A stretch of 64,000 bases of DNA from Shimia sp. SK013. Its GTDB lineage: Bacteria; Pseudomonadota; Alphaproteobacteria; Rhodobacterales; Rhodobacteraceae. Made by a program: the position numbers and the translations under genes. A model generated the notes under the pieces. It was not told the DNA's origin. It worked only from the letters and a program-made list of their open reading frames with translations, and did not search any database. The DNA lies in NCBI RefSeq assembly GCF_001292625.1, contig NZ_LAJH01000012.1:124001-188000 (forward strand), read 5' to 3'. Positions 16,061 through 25,089 of the stretch are shown one piece after another (the stretch's first letter is position 1; each line of letters starts with the position of its first letter).

Positions 16061-16301
16061 AACCCGCCCTCCGCAGAACAATCTAATCAACGATAAGATC
16101 GGTCGGAAATCTTAGCGTTGTCAAGATAAGTTTGCAGTGGGTCCGGCGATGCCTTGAGGTCTGTTTTTTATGGCTTGAAGGCGAGGGGCGTGGGGTGGTC
16201 AGCAACAGGTTCCAGCCACGTCATGCGCAAAAACTTGTCGCCAAACGACGAAAAATTGGATCAACCTTGCGGCAAGAGCCCGAAGGGGCAAGGGAGGAAT
16301 A
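16061..16301. promoter_or_regulatory. Divergent promoter region, oxidoreductase pair versus acyl-CoA synthetase
   Basis: A 241-base intergenic region from which the CrtI-like/reductase pair and the acyl-CoA synthetase are transcribed in opposite directions. A strong ribosome binding site GGAGG lies just before ATG 16302. No clear palindromic operator was identified by eye. Shared regulation of the three genes is likely from this arrangement. Confidence 0.45.
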
Positions 16302-18227
16302 ATGACACAACCACAAACGGACGAAGCGCTGCTTCGCCAGTTGCAAGACGCCTATGCCGCAAAGCAAGCGCTTGCTCGGACCGCAACATGGGAAGAGACA
16401 CAGCCTTATCACAGCATCCATGAGATGGTTGCCAGCATGGGCGAAAAGCATCCGGATCAGCCTGCGATCACGTTTCAGCTGACGTCGGATCCCAGTGATG
16501 CGGGGCGAACCTTGAGCTATGGCGATTTGCGGGCACAGGTGACGCAATGCGCCAACATGCTACGAGGTCTGGGCGTAGGTCCAACGGATGTGGTTGCGCT
16601 CGTTTTGCCAAACTGTGCGGAGACCGTTGTGGCGATGCTTGGGGCCATGTCGGCTGGCATCGTGAACCCGATCAACCCGCTGTTGGAAGCCGAGCAAATC
16701 AGCGGCATTTTGCGCGAAACCGACGCCAAGGTGGTGATCACTCTGCGCAGCATGCCCAAGACTAACATCGCACAGAAATGCGCTGAGGCCGTGGCACATG
16801 CCCCGAGCGTGCAGACAATTCTGGAGATCGATCTTGCAAGTTATCTGAGCCCAGTGAAGCGTGGCATTGTGGGTCTGATCCGTCCCAAAAACCCGAACCG
16901 GCACAAAGCGCGGGTTCTGCGCTTTGGCAAAGAGTTGGCACGGCAAGCGTCCGACACCCTTGATTTTGAAGACGTCAAAGAGGACCGGTACGCCGCCTAT
17001 TTTCATACCGGTGGCACCACAGGCACGCCGAAAGTGGCGCAGCATAAAGTGTCAGCAATCATCTATCAGGGCTGGATGTTCAGCGACGGCATGATCTCGA
17101 CGGACGACGTTATCATGTGCCCGTTGCCTCTGTTTCATGTGATGGCGGGGCACGTGATTTTGGGCCAATCTTTGCAAGGCGGCGCGCATCTGATTTTGCC
17201 GACGCCGCAGGGGTTCCGCGGCGAGGGTGTATTTGACAACTATTGGAAGCTGGTCGCGCGCTATAAAGCGACAGCAGCTATCATCGTGCCGACGGCTGCA
17301 GCGGCGTTGATGCAGCGGCCTGTGGACGCGGATGTGTCTTCGTTGCGGTTGGCAACATCCGGTTCCGCGCCGATGCCTATGGACCTGTTTCGCCAGTTCA
17401 ACGAAGCGACGGGCCTGTCGGTCATGGAAGGCTACGGTATGACCGAGAACACCTGTATGGCGTCGATCACACCGCCTGGTGTCGCGGACAAGGTTGGCTC
17501 GGTCGGGGTTCCGGTGCCGTTTGCGGACGTGAAGGTTCTGGACGTGAAGGCTGACGGGACCGTAACCGAACGTGGTGTCGATGAGATCGGTGAGATCTGC
17601 GTGTATTCGCCGGGCGTGAATGTTGGGGCCACTTATATCGAAGCTGACAAAAATGTCGGGCTCTATGCGGCGGAGAAATACCTGCGGACCGGCGATCTGG
17701 GACGCAAGGATGCAGATGGCTATATCTGGATCACGGGACGTGCGAAGGATCTGATCATTCGTGGCGGTCACAACATCGATCCGGCCGTGATCGAAGAGGC
17801 ATTGATGGCGCACCACGACGTGTCATTTGTGGCTGCTGTCGGCCAGCCGGACGAAAGCGCGGGCGAGCTGCCATGTGCTTATGTCGAGTTGGTTGAGGGC
17901 GCGAACTTGTCTTCGGAAGCGTTGCTGGCTTTTGCCAAGCAACACATCTCGGAACGGGCGGCGACTCCGAAGCATCTTGAGATCGTGGACGAGATGCCGC
18001 TGACGCTGGTGGGCAAAGTGTTCAAGCCGGAGCTGCGCAAACGGGCAATCACGCGGGTGTTTGACGCGGCCTTGGCCAAGGCCGGATCGGAGCAGCGCGT
18101 GTCAGCCGTGGTGGACGACAAAAAGCGCGGGCTCGTGGCGCAGATAGCGCCCAAGATTGAGGCAGATGCCGCCAAAGTCGAGGATGCCTTAAAGGGGTTC
18201 ATTCCGGTTTGGGAGTGGTCCGAGTAA
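16302..18227 (+). CDS. Acyl-CoA synthetase (AMP-binding enzyme)
   Basis: A 641-residue member of the adenylate-forming superfamily, which activates a carboxylic acid with ATP to an acyl-AMP and then an acyl-CoA. Core motifs are present: A3 FHTGGTTGTPK at ~235-245, the A5 region GYGMTEN, the A7/A8 region YLRTGDLGRKDADGYIWITGR at ~460 followed by KDLIIRGGHNIDP, and the A10 lysine region LTLVGKVFKPELRK at ~570. About 60 residues continue after the usual end, a C-terminal extension with low-complexity Ala/Lys content. The substrate is not predictable; a hydrophobic acid processed by the divergent CrtI-like system is one option. Confidence 0.9.
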   Translation: MTQPQTDEALLRQLQDAYAAKQALARTATWEETQPYHSIHEMVASMGEKHPDQPAITFQLTSDPSDAGRTLSYGDLRAQVTQCANMLRGLGVGPTDVVALVLPNCAETVVAMLGAMSAGIVNPINPLLEAEQISGILRETDAKVVITLRSMPKTNIAQKCAEAVAHAPSVQTILEIDLASYLSPVKRGIVGLIRPKNPNRHKARVLRFGKELARQASDTLDFEDVKEDRYAAYFHTGGTTGTPKVAQHKVSAIIYQGWMFSDGMISTDDVIMCPLPLFHVMAGHVILGQSLQGGAHLILPTPQGFRGEGVFDNYWKLVARYKATAAIIVPTAAAALMQRPVDADVSSLRLATSGSAPMPMDLFRQFNEATGLSVMEGYGMTENTCMASITPPGVADKVGSVGVPVPFADVKVLDVKADGTVTERGVDEIGEICVYSPGVNVGATYIEADKNVGLYAAEKYLRTGDLGRKDADGYIWITGRAKDLIIRGGHNIDPAVIEEALMAHHDVSFVAAVGQPDESAGELPCAYVELVEGANLSSEALLAFAKQHISERAATPKHLEIVDEMPLTLVGKVFKPELRKRAITRVFDAALAKAGSEQRVSAVVDDKKRGLVAQIAPKIEADAAKVEDALKGFIPVWEWSE

Positions 18228-18243
18228 GCCAATCTTTTGCGTC

Positions 18244-18287
18244 AAAAAAGGGGCGTTGTGATCGAGGGATTACAGCGCCTTTTTTTG
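18244..18287 (+). terminator. Intrinsic terminator after the acyl-CoA synthetase
   Basis: The sequence AAAAAAGG-GGCGTTGT pairs with ACAGCGCC-TTTTTTT across a 12-nt loop, giving a GC-rich stem flanked by A and T runs 17 bases after the stop codon. The T-run on the plus strand supports rho-independent termination. Confidence 0.75.
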
Positions 18288-18391
18288 CGCGATTGGAAGC
18301 AATCGCAAGGGATGTGCAAAAAATAGTGATGGGCAAGGTCCGTGGCCAAAGCTAGGCTGCGCTGAACGAAAACTTGGGAGCGATGCGTATC

Positions 18392-19438
18392 ATGAAACTG
18401 TCGGAAAATCCGTTTAAGGGACAAGGCAAAATTTGCGCGGGGTTCCCTTACCCGTCCGACGATGCAGAGAGGGTTGCCGCGTTGTTGGGGCTCTGCCCCG
18501 TTGCGTCGGAAACGCCTTTGGTTGACGCAAGCGCAGCGGCCCCTGTGGGCGCGTTTTGGGTCAAAGATGAGCGCACCCGCATGGGGCTTGGATCGTTTAA
18601 GGCGTTGGGCGCAGCTTATGTGATTGCGCGGCAGGCATGGGACGCGAGTGAAGGTAATCCCGGGGCGCAAAGCCTTGTTGGGCGCACGTATGTGACGGCC
18701 AGTGCGGGCAACCACGGCATGAGCGTCGCGGCCGGAGCGCGGGTGTTTGGTGCACAATCCGTGGTGTATATTGCTGAAACAGTGCCGGAAAGTTTTGCGG
18801 TTCGGTTGGCGGATCGCGGCGCGCGCGTGGTGCGCGAGGGTGCGGATTATGCGGCGTCAATGGTGGCAGCACAAAAGGCGGCGCAGGACAACGGCTGGAT
18901 CCTTTTGTCGGACAGTTCATGGGAGGGCTATGCCGAGTTGCCGCATATCCTGATGGAAGGCTATTTGCAGATGGCGGCAGAGGCCGTGCGGCAATGTCCT
19001 GAGGTGCCGACGCATGTGATGCTCCAAGCTGGTGTTGGCGGTTTGGCCGGAGCGGTGGCCGCTTATGTGCGCAAGGTCTGGGGCGAAGGCCCAAAGATCG
19101 TTGTGGTGGAGCCCTCGGCGGCGCCGGCATTGCAAGCCAGCATCGAAGCGGGTGCGCCGGTGATCGCAGACGGGCCGGACAGCATTATGGGACGACTGGA
19201 TTGCAAGGAGCCGTCGCTGATTGCGTTGAACGGCTTGGCGCGGGATGCAGATGGGTTTCTTACGTTGGACGACGACGTGGTGGCGGGCTACCTGCCTGCA
19301 ATGGCGGCATTGGAGCTTGAAACTACGGCTTCTGGCGGGGCTGGCTTGGCAGCGGTTCTGGACCCCGACGCACGGGCGTTGATCGGGCTGGATGACACCA
19401 GCCGCGTGTTGTGTTTCCTCTCGGAGGTGCCAGATTGA
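18392..19438 (+). CDS. Diaminopropionate ammonia-lyase-like PLP enzyme
   Basis: About 348 residues from ATG 18392 (an ATG at 18383 also fits, with GGGAG close by). It is a fold-type II PLP protein. The segment WVKDERTRMGLGSFKALGAAY carries the PLP-binding lysine (Lys70) in the sequence context of 2,3-diaminopropionate ammonia-lyase (YgeX/DpaL). SAGNHGMSVAAGARVFG binds the cofactor phosphate side, and QAGVGGLAGA is the glycine loop. DpaL converts 2,3-diaminopropionate to pyruvate and two ammonia. It is ~50 residues shorter than the E. coli protein. It overlaps the next gene by 4 bases, so it belongs to the catabolic operon that includes a racemase-family protein and two M24 proteins. The true substrate may be a related diamino or beta-substituted amino acid. 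Confidence 0.78.
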   Translation: MKLSENPFKGQGKICAGFPYPSDDAERVAALLGLCPVASETPLVDASAAAPVGAFWVKDERTRMGLGSFKALGAAYVIARQAWDASEGNPGAQSLVGRTYVTASAGNHGMSVAAGARVFGAQSVVYIAETVPESFAVRLADRGARVVREGADYAASMVAAQKAAQDNGWILLSDSSWEGYAELPHILMEGYLQMAAEAVRQCPEVPTHVMLQAGVGGLAGAVAAYVRKVWGEGPKIVVVEPSAAPALQASIEAGAPVIADGPDSIMGRLDCKEPSLIALNGLARDADGFLTLDDDVVAGYLPAMAALELETTASGGAGLAAVLDPDARALIGLDDTSRVLCFLSEVPD

Positions 19439-20583
19439 ACGGGCGGGGGTTTCCAGTAGCAGAATTCGAAGCCCGCTGTGCAAAGGCACAGGCCAAAATG
19501 GCCAAGGCCGGGCTTGCGGCTTTGTTGGTGACCAGCGAGCCAGAGGTGCGGTATTTCACCGGCTATCTCACGCGGTTTTGGGAGAGCCCGACGCGCCCTT
19601 GGTTCCTGATTGTGCCCGCGAGCGGTAAACCGATTGCCGTGATCCCCTCGATCGGTGCGGCGTTGATGGGGCAGACTTGGATTGACGACATTAGAACATG
19701 GTCCGCGCCGGATTTGCGCGATGATGGAGTGAGTTTGCTTGCGGAAGCTTTGCGCGAAGTGGTGCCGGAGGGCGGTCAAATTGGCTTGCCGGACGGACAT
19801 GAAACCCATTTGCGCATGCCCTTGGCGGATCTGCGTCGTATGCAATCCGACATTGGTGGGCGCGACATTGTCGGGGACAGCGGTGTTTTGCGTGCTTTGC
19901 GGATGGTGAAATCTGATGCGGAGATTGGCAAGATCGAGACCGCTTGCGCGATTGCCGGGCGGGCATTTGGCCGCGTGTCCGAGATTGCGCAGGCAGGTGT
20001 GCCGCTAGAAGAAGTTTACCGACGGTTTCAAATGTTGTGTCTGGAGGAAGGTGCCGATTGGGTGTCCTATCTTGCGGGCGGGGCAGAACAGGGCGGCTAC
20101 GGCGATGTCATTTCACCGGCCACAGATGCGCCACTGCAAGCGGGCGATGTGTTGATGCTGGACACGGGCGTGGTCTGGGATGGGTATTTTTCAGACTTTG
20201 ATCGCAATTGGTCGATCGGACCGGCAACACCTTCCGTGAAAGACGCACATGCCCGATTGATTGATGCTTCGGATGCCGCGTTTGCGATGGCCAAGCCCGG
20301 CGTGACGGCGGCGGAGGTGTTTCACGCCATGAACGACGTGGTCGCGGTCGGTGGAGGCACGGACGCCGGGCGATTGGGGCATGGACTTGGTATGTCATTG
20401 ACGGAGTGGCCGTCCTTGATCCCGTCGGATCACACGGTATTGGAGGTCGGTATGGTGCTTACGCTTGAACCAGGCATTGCCGTTGGCAACAAGATCCTGG
20501 TGCATGAAGAAGACATTGTGATCACCAACACCGGCGCGCGGTATCTTTCGCCGCGGGCCAAACGGGAGTTGCCAGAGTTATGA
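19435..20583 (+). CDS. M24 family metallopeptidase (Xaa-Pro peptidase/amidohydrolase-like)
   Basis: A 382-residue pita-bread-fold enzyme starting at TTG 19435, which overlaps the previous stop by 4 bases and has CGGAGG upstream. All five M24 metal ligands are visible: Asp243 (LDTG), Asp254 (SDFDR), His316 (GHGLGM), Glu345 (LEPG) and Glu359 (HEED), so it is a true metalloenzyme, unlike the creatinase at the other end of the cluster. M24 relatives include proline peptidases and ectoine hydrolase (DoeA/EutD). Located between a PLP ammonia-lyase and an EutA-like protein, it probably hydrolyses an amide or a cyclic amidine in a small molecule and not dietary peptides (inference). Confidence 0.82.
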   Translation: MNGRGFPVAEFEARCAKAQAKMAKAGLAALLVTSEPEVRYFTGYLTRFWESPTRPWFLIVPASGKPIAVIPSIGAALMGQTWIDDIRTWSAPDLRDDGVSLLAEALREVVPEGGQIGLPDGHETHLRMPLADLRRMQSDIGGRDIVGDSGVLRALRMVKSDAEIGKIETACAIAGRAFGRVSEIAQAGVPLEEVYRRFQMLCLEEGADWVSYLAGGAEQGGYGDVISPATDAPLQAGDVLMLDTGVVWDGYFSDFDRNWSIGPATPSVKDAHARLIDASDAAFAMAKPGVTAAEVFHAMNDVVAVGGGTDAGRLGHGLGMSLTEWPSLIPSDHTVLEVGMVLTLEPGIAVGNKILVHEEDIVITNTGARYLSPRAKRELPEL

Positions 20584-21287
20584 GTCATTTGCCTTACACG
20601 CTCGAAGATGATGATCCCTCCGCGCCGCCGATGGGATTGATCGTCTTGCAAACGGACGAAACAATCGAACCGGAGTTTCAGAGGTACTTTTCTGGTCACA
20701 AGAGCCCGCTTTTTGCATCGCGCATCCGGAGTGCGGCGGAAGTGACAACAGAAAACTTGTCGGCGATGGCCGCAGATCTGCGCGTGGCGGCGGATCTCTT
20801 GCCGAAGGCGCGACAGTTTGGCGTGGTGGGGTATGGATGCACCTCCGCGAGCTCGGTGATTGGGTCGCAAAAAGTCGAGGAGTTGGTTCGGCAGGGTTGC
20901 GACACGGCTGCAGTCACGAATCCATTGCGGGCCGCAGTGGCCTGCGCCCAGAATTTTGGCATTTCGAGAGTGGCGCTTTTGTCGCCTTACATTGAGGAAG
21001 TCAGCGCCCCATTGCGCGCCGCTTTTGCCGGCGAAGGAGTCGAAATGCCGGTCTTTGGCAGTTTTGGCGTGGCGGAAGAATCCAAGGTTGTGCGCATCTC
21101 AAACGAATCTGTTGTGGAGGCCGCCACCCGCTTGGGTAGCGATTCTGGTGTTGAAGGTGTGTTCATTAGTTGCACAAACCTGCGTACTTTTGAGGCGTTG
21201 AAAACTGTTCAGGACAGGTTGGGAAAACCCGTTTTGTCCAGTAATCAAAGCCTTGCGTGGCACATGCAGAAGCTGGTTGGGGGCTAA
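20580..21287 (+). CDS. Asp/Glu racemase superfamily protein (maleate isomerase/EutA-like)
   Basis: A 235-residue protein whose ATG overlaps the M24 stop by 4 bases. Both cysteines of the two-cysteine racemase/isomerase mechanism are present: Cys87 in GYGCTSAS and Cys198 in FISCTNLRT. These contexts match maleate cis-trans isomerase, arylmalonate decarboxylase-like proteins and EutA of ectoine utilisation, not bacterial MurI. Members invert or isomerise at a carbon next to a carboxylate. In this operon it would adjust the stereochemistry of an amino-acid intermediate before or after the PLP lyase. Family assignment is firm; the reaction is inferred. Confidence 0.82.
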   Translation: MSHLPYTLEDDDPSAPPMGLIVLQTDETIEPEFQRYFSGHKSPLFASRIRSAAEVTTENLSAMAADLRVAADLLPKARQFGVVGYGCTSASSVIGSQKVEELVRQGCDTAAVTNPLRAAVACAQNFGISRVALLSPYIEEVSAPLRAAFAGEGVEMPVFGSFGVAEESKVVRISNESVVEAATRLGSDSGVEGVFISCTNLRTFEALKTVQDRLGKPVLSSNQSLAWHMQKLVGG

Positions 21288-21429
21288 AGCAATATACGGC
21301 CACATGGCGTTTCTGTTACCCATTGGTCGCTTTCGGCCTTGCTAAAGTCGTTTGCAGTCCCTTCTAATGGGGCAGTCAACTGCGACAGCGAGATCAACTC
21401 GCTGCGATATGGGAAGACAGGGAGATACC

Positions 21430-22530
21430 GTGGCCGAAACGGGAAACCACGATGCGTTTGTCGAATTCAAACGTGTGCAAAAATCATACGACGGCGAAAT
21501 TCTCGTTGTGAAGGACCTGAACCTTTCCCTGCCGAGGGGTGAGTTTCTGACAATGTTGGGCCCGTCGGGGTCTGGCAAAACCACCTGCCTTATGATGTTG
21601 GCCGGCTTTGAGACTGCCACTCACGGAGAGATCCTGTTGGGTGGCACGTCCATCAACAACATCCCACCACACAAGCGCGGAATTGGCATGGTTTTTCAGA
21701 ACTATGCTTTGTTCCCGCACATGACGGTGGCAGAGAATCTTTCGTTTCCATTGGAAGTTCGCAAGCTGGGCAAGTCTGAGCGTGAAGCCAAAGTTAAACG
21801 CGCTCTGGACATGGTGCAGATGGGCGAATTTGGCGGGCGTAGACCGGCACAGCTTTCGGGCGGGCAACAGCAACGGATCGCGTTGGCGCGCGCGTTGGTG
21901 TTTGAACCCGAACTGGTTCTGATGGACGAACCGCTTGGCGCGCTGGACAAACAGCTGCGCGAACACATGCAGTTTGAGATCACGCGTCTCGCGCATGAGT
22001 TGGGCATCACCACAGTTTATGTGACACACGATCAAACCGAAGCTTTGACCATGTCGGACCGCGTGGCGGTGTTTGACGATGGCCGCATTCAGCAGCTGGC
22101 ACCGCCTGATCAGCTTTATGAAGAGCCGGAAAACAGTTTCGTTGCGCAGTTCATTGGCGAAAACAACACGCTCGAAGGCGTGGTGACGTCAATCAGCGGC
22201 GATACCTGTGTGATTAAACTGGACAATGGCGATGAAATAGACGCCAAGCCGATCAACGTTTCCAAGGTGGGAGAACGGACCAAAGTGTCGATCCGCCCCG
22301 AGCGTGTTGAGTTCAACAAAGATCGCCTGAACCCTAAAGCGCATACGCTGAAGGCCAAGGTGATTGAGTTCATCTATATGGGCGACATTTTCCGTTTCCG
22401 CCTGTCGGTTGCCGGCAATGATGACTTCGTCGTCAAAACGCGAAACGCGCCGGATGCCATCAAGCTTCAGGCTGGGCAAGACATCGAAATCGGCTGGTTG
22501 CCGCAGGATTGCCGTGCGCTGGACGCATAA
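21430..22530 (+). CDS. ABC importer ATP-binding protein, spermidine/putrescine type (PotA-like)
   Basis: About 366 residues from GTG 21430 (GGGAGA just upstream). Walker A GPSGSGKT is at 44-51, the signature LSGGQQQRIALARAL, Walker B ELVLMDEPLGALD and the switch histidine in VYVTHDQTEAL follow, and the last ~90 residues are a TOBE regulatory domain. It energises uptake by the two permeases downstream. With the binding protein and permeases it forms a complete PotABCD-type system of the polyamine/opine/thiamine class. Presence in a cluster with creatinase and DpaL-like genes suggests that the cargo is an amino or guanidino compound and not a polyamine (inference). Confidence 0.93.
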   Translation: MAETGNHDAFVEFKRVQKSYDGEILVVKDLNLSLPRGEFLTMLGPSGSGKTTCLMMLAGFETATHGEILLGGTSINNIPPHKRGIGMVFQNYALFPHMTVAENLSFPLEVRKLGKSEREAKVKRALDMVQMGEFGGRRPAQLSGGQQQRIALARALVFEPELVLMDEPLGALDKQLREHMQFEITRLAHELGITTVYVTHDQTEALTMSDRVAVFDDGRIQQLAPPDQLYEEPENSFVAQFIGENNTLEGVVTSISGDTCVIKLDNGDEIDAKPINVSKVGERTKVSIRPERVEFNKDRLNPKAHTLKAKVIEFIYMGDIFRFRLSVAGNDDFVVKTRNAPDAIKLQAGQDIEIGWLPQDCRALDA

Positions 22531-22611
22531 GGCGTTGGCACTTGAAAACCCGGGCGCAAGATCCGGAAAAACCAATCAATCAATCAAAGAGTTCAATAAG
22601 GAGTGTATGAA

Positions 22612-23700
22612 ATGAAAACCAAACTGACAGCTCTTGTCGTCACAACAGCACTGGTGGCCCCTGCCGCTATGGCCCAGGAAATGACCATCGTGTCTTGGGG
22701 CGGTGCATATTCCAAATCGCAGCTGCGTGCGTATCACGAGCCCTATACGGCAAAAACCGGCGTTAGCATCATCAACGATGACAGCTCCGCTGAAGCCGTG
22801 GCCAAGCTGCGCGCGATGGACGAAGCCGGCAACGTAACATGGGACGTTGTGGACGTTGTTGCAGCGGACGCGATCCGTCTGTGTGACGAAGGCCTGGCGA
22901 TGGAAATCGACGCCGACACAATGCTGGCGGCCGCACCTGATGGCACGCCTGCGTCCGAAGACTTCGGTGACCTGCTGGTCTCTGATTGCTTCATTCCGCA
23001 GATCGTTTACTCGACCGCGTTTGGCTATCGCACCGATCTGGTGGGTGACACTGCGCCGACCGAAATCTGTGCCGTTTTTGACACCGACGCCTATCCTGGC
23101 AAGCGTTCGCTGGAAAAGCGTCCAATCAACAACATGGAATGGGCTTTGCTGTGTGACGGCGTTGCAAAAAGCGACGTTTATGACGTTCTGGCGACCCCAG
23201 AAGGTCAGGACAAAGCGCTGGCGAAACTCGACACCATCAAAGACGACGTGATCTGGTGGTCTGCTGGTGCTGACACACCTCAGCTGCTGGCTGATGGTGA
23301 AGTTGTGATGGGCTCGACCTACAACGGTCGTCTGTTCTCGGTCATCGAAGAGCAGAAACAGCCAGTTGCCATGCTTTGGGACGCGCAGGTGTTTGACCTT
23401 GATGGTTGGATTATTCCTGCCGGTCTGTCCGATGAGCGTAAAGCACAGGCTCTGGACTACATCATGTTTGCAACAGACACCCAGCGTCTGGCGGATCAGG
23501 CCAAGTACATCTCGTACGGTCCTGCACGTAAGTCGTCTGCTCCGCTGGTTGGCAAGCACGCCGACATGGGCATCGAAATGGCACCACACATGCCAACCGA
23601 TCCGGAAAACGCAAAGAACACGTTCCTCTACAACTACGAGTTCTGGGCTGACTACCGTGACGACATCGACGCCAAATTCCAGGCGTGGTTGGCGAAATAA
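22612..23700 (+). CDS. ABC importer periplasmic binding protein (PotD-like)
   Basis: A 362-residue exported solute-binding protein. ATG 22612 follows AAGGAG at an ideal distance. The signal peptide is clear (MKTKLTALVVTTALVAPAAMA, then QEMTIVSWGG). The mature protein starts with the VSWGGAYSKSQLRAYHEPY pattern of the PotD/opine-binding class, and the hinge and ligand-lid region contain KRSLEKRPINNMEWAL and VVMGSTYNGRLFS. It determines the specificity of the importer; a negatively charged and aromatic-rich pocket is expected but cannot be resolved by eye. A strong hairpin directly after the gene may favour its higher expression. Confidence 0.92.
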   Translation: MKTKLTALVVTTALVAPAAMAQEMTIVSWGGAYSKSQLRAYHEPYTAKTGVSIINDDSSAEAVAKLRAMDEAGNVTWDVVDVVAADAIRLCDEGLAMEIDADTMLAAAPDGTPASEDFGDLLVSDCFIPQIVYSTAFGYRTDLVGDTAPTEICAVFDTDAYPGKRSLEKRPINNMEWALLCDGVAKSDVYDVLATPEGQDKALAKLDTIKDDVIWWSAGADTPQLLADGEVVMGSTYNGRLFSVIEEQKQPVAMLWDAQVFDLDGWIIPAGLSDERKAQALDYIMFATDTQRLADQAKYISYGPARKSSAPLVGKHADMGIEMAPHMPTDPENAKNTFLYNYEFWADYRDDIDAKFQAWLAK

Positions 23701-23720
23701 TCGCCTGTCTATGACTTCCT

Positions 23721-23743
23721 GAGGGGGCGGGCCTCGCCCCCTC
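23721..23743 (+). terminator. Hairpin between binding-protein and permease genes
   Basis: GAGGGGGCG (23721-23729) and CGCCCCCTC (23735-23743) form a perfect 9-bp GC-rich stem with a 5-nt loop, 20 bases after the binding-protein stop. There is no T-run, so it more likely protects the upstream mRNA or attenuates transcription, a common way to make more binding protein than permease. Confidence 0.6.
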
Positions 23744-23797
23744 AGACCCCAAAACGGTGGAAAAACCACCGAGCAAACAACCGACGGGATCAGGAAT

Positions 23798-25084
23798 ATG
23801 AGCGACGCAACGCAGCCGGATACGGCAAAGGCGGGTCCGGTGTTGGCCGCAGATGGCACACCGTTGAAACGCAGCCTGGCGCGGTCCTTGCGGGTTCAAA
23901 AAATGCGTGCGATGGCGCTGATTGCGCCGCTTCTGATTTTCGTCCTCGTCTCTTTTATTATTCCGATTGGCTCGATGCTGTTTCGGTCTGTTGAAAACGG
24001 CATGGTTGAGCAAACGCTCCCATTGACGGTTGTCGAACTGCAGGCCTGGGATGCGTCGACCGGAGAGTTGCCGGACGAGCCGCTTTATGCAGCCTTCGTG
24101 GCGGACATGGTCATTGCCATCGACGCCAAAAGGCACACGCGTCTTGGGACGCGAATGAACTATGAAAAAACGGGCATGTCGTCGCTGTTTCGCAAATCCG
24201 GGCGACAGATTAAAAAGCTTGATCCAGCAACTGACGGGCCGTTCAAAGACCAGTTGATTGAGATCGACAAGAAGTGGGGCGAGCATGAAACGTGGTCAGT
24301 GATCAAAACGCATTCGGTCGCGATCACCAACGGCTATTTCCTGAACGCCATCGACATGCAGCGCACGCCAGACGGGGCGCAAGCGCAGCCTGAGGACAAA
24401 CGCATTCTGATCACGCTGTTTAAGCGCACGTTGATCATGTCGATGATCATCACCTGTTCCTGTATCGCACTGGCCTATCCGGCGGCGTGGCTGCTGGCGA
24501 ACCTGCCCGCGCGCTCTGCCAACATGCTGATGATCTTGGTTTTGTTGCCGTTCTGGACGTCGCTTCTGGTGCGGACGTCGGCGTGGAAAGTGATGCTGCA
24601 ACAACAAGGCGTGATCAATGACGTGCTTGTGTGGCTGGGAATGGTTTCTGACGCCTCGCGGCTTGTGTTGATCAACAACCAGACCGGCACGATCATTGCG
24701 ATGACGCACATCCTGTTGCCCTTCATGATCCTTCCGATGTATTCGGTAATGCGCACCATCCAGCCGACGTATTTGCGGGCGGCCAAATCGATGGGTGCGA
24801 CCAACTGGACCGCATTCTGGCGGGTGTATTTCCCGCTTTCGGTGCCGGGCATCGGCGCGGGTTCGATCCTCGTTTTCATTCTCTCGATCGGCTATTACAT
24901 CACGCCGGAAATCGTGGGCGGCACCAAAGGTGTCTTTATTTCGAACCGCATTGCCTATCACATCTCTAGTTCGTTGAACTGGGGTCTGGCGGCTGCGTTG
25001 GGGACGATCCTGCTTGCGGTCGTGCTGATCCTCTATTGGGCCTACGACAAGATCGTCGGCATCGACAATGTGAAGTTGGGATAA
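23798..25084 (+). CDS. ABC importer permease (PotB-like)
   Basis: A 428-residue inner-membrane permease. After a cytoplasmic N-terminus, the first helix is LIAPLLIFVLVSFIIPIGSMLF; a periplasmic region of about 150 residues follows, longer than in classical PotB (~285 residues in total). Further helices and the EAA-type loop with YLRAAKSMGATNWTAFWRVYFPLSVPGI, the coupling helix contacting the ATPase, are clear. The enlarged periplasmic domain (roughly 45-190) is a feature of some alphaproteobacterial opine/polyamine permeases. It pairs with the downstream PotC-like gene. Confidence 0.9.
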   Translation: MSDATQPDTAKAGPVLAADGTPLKRSLARSLRVQKMRAMALIAPLLIFVLVSFIIPIGSMLFRSVENGMVEQTLPLTVVELQAWDASTGELPDEPLYAAFVADMVIAIDAKRHTRLGTRMNYEKTGMSSLFRKSGRQIKKLDPATDGPFKDQLIEIDKKWGEHETWSVIKTHSVAITNGYFLNAIDMQRTPDGAQAQPEDKRILITLFKRTLIMSMIITCSCIALAYPAAWLLANLPARSANMLMILVLLPFWTSLLVRTSAWKVMLQQQGVINDVLVWLGMVSDASRLVLINNQTGTIIAMTHILLPFMILPMYSVMRTIQPTYLRAAKSMGATNWTAFWRVYFPLSVPGIGAGSILVFILSIGYYITPEIVGGTKGVFISNRIAYHISSSLNWGLAAALGTILLAVVLILYWAYDKIVGIDNVKLG

Positions 25085-25089
25085 GACAG

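Noticed and set aside
22576-23859. 427-codon minus-strand frame opposite the PotD-like gene
   Set aside because: Antisense shadow with no motif; the plus strand encodes a signal peptide and a full binding protein.
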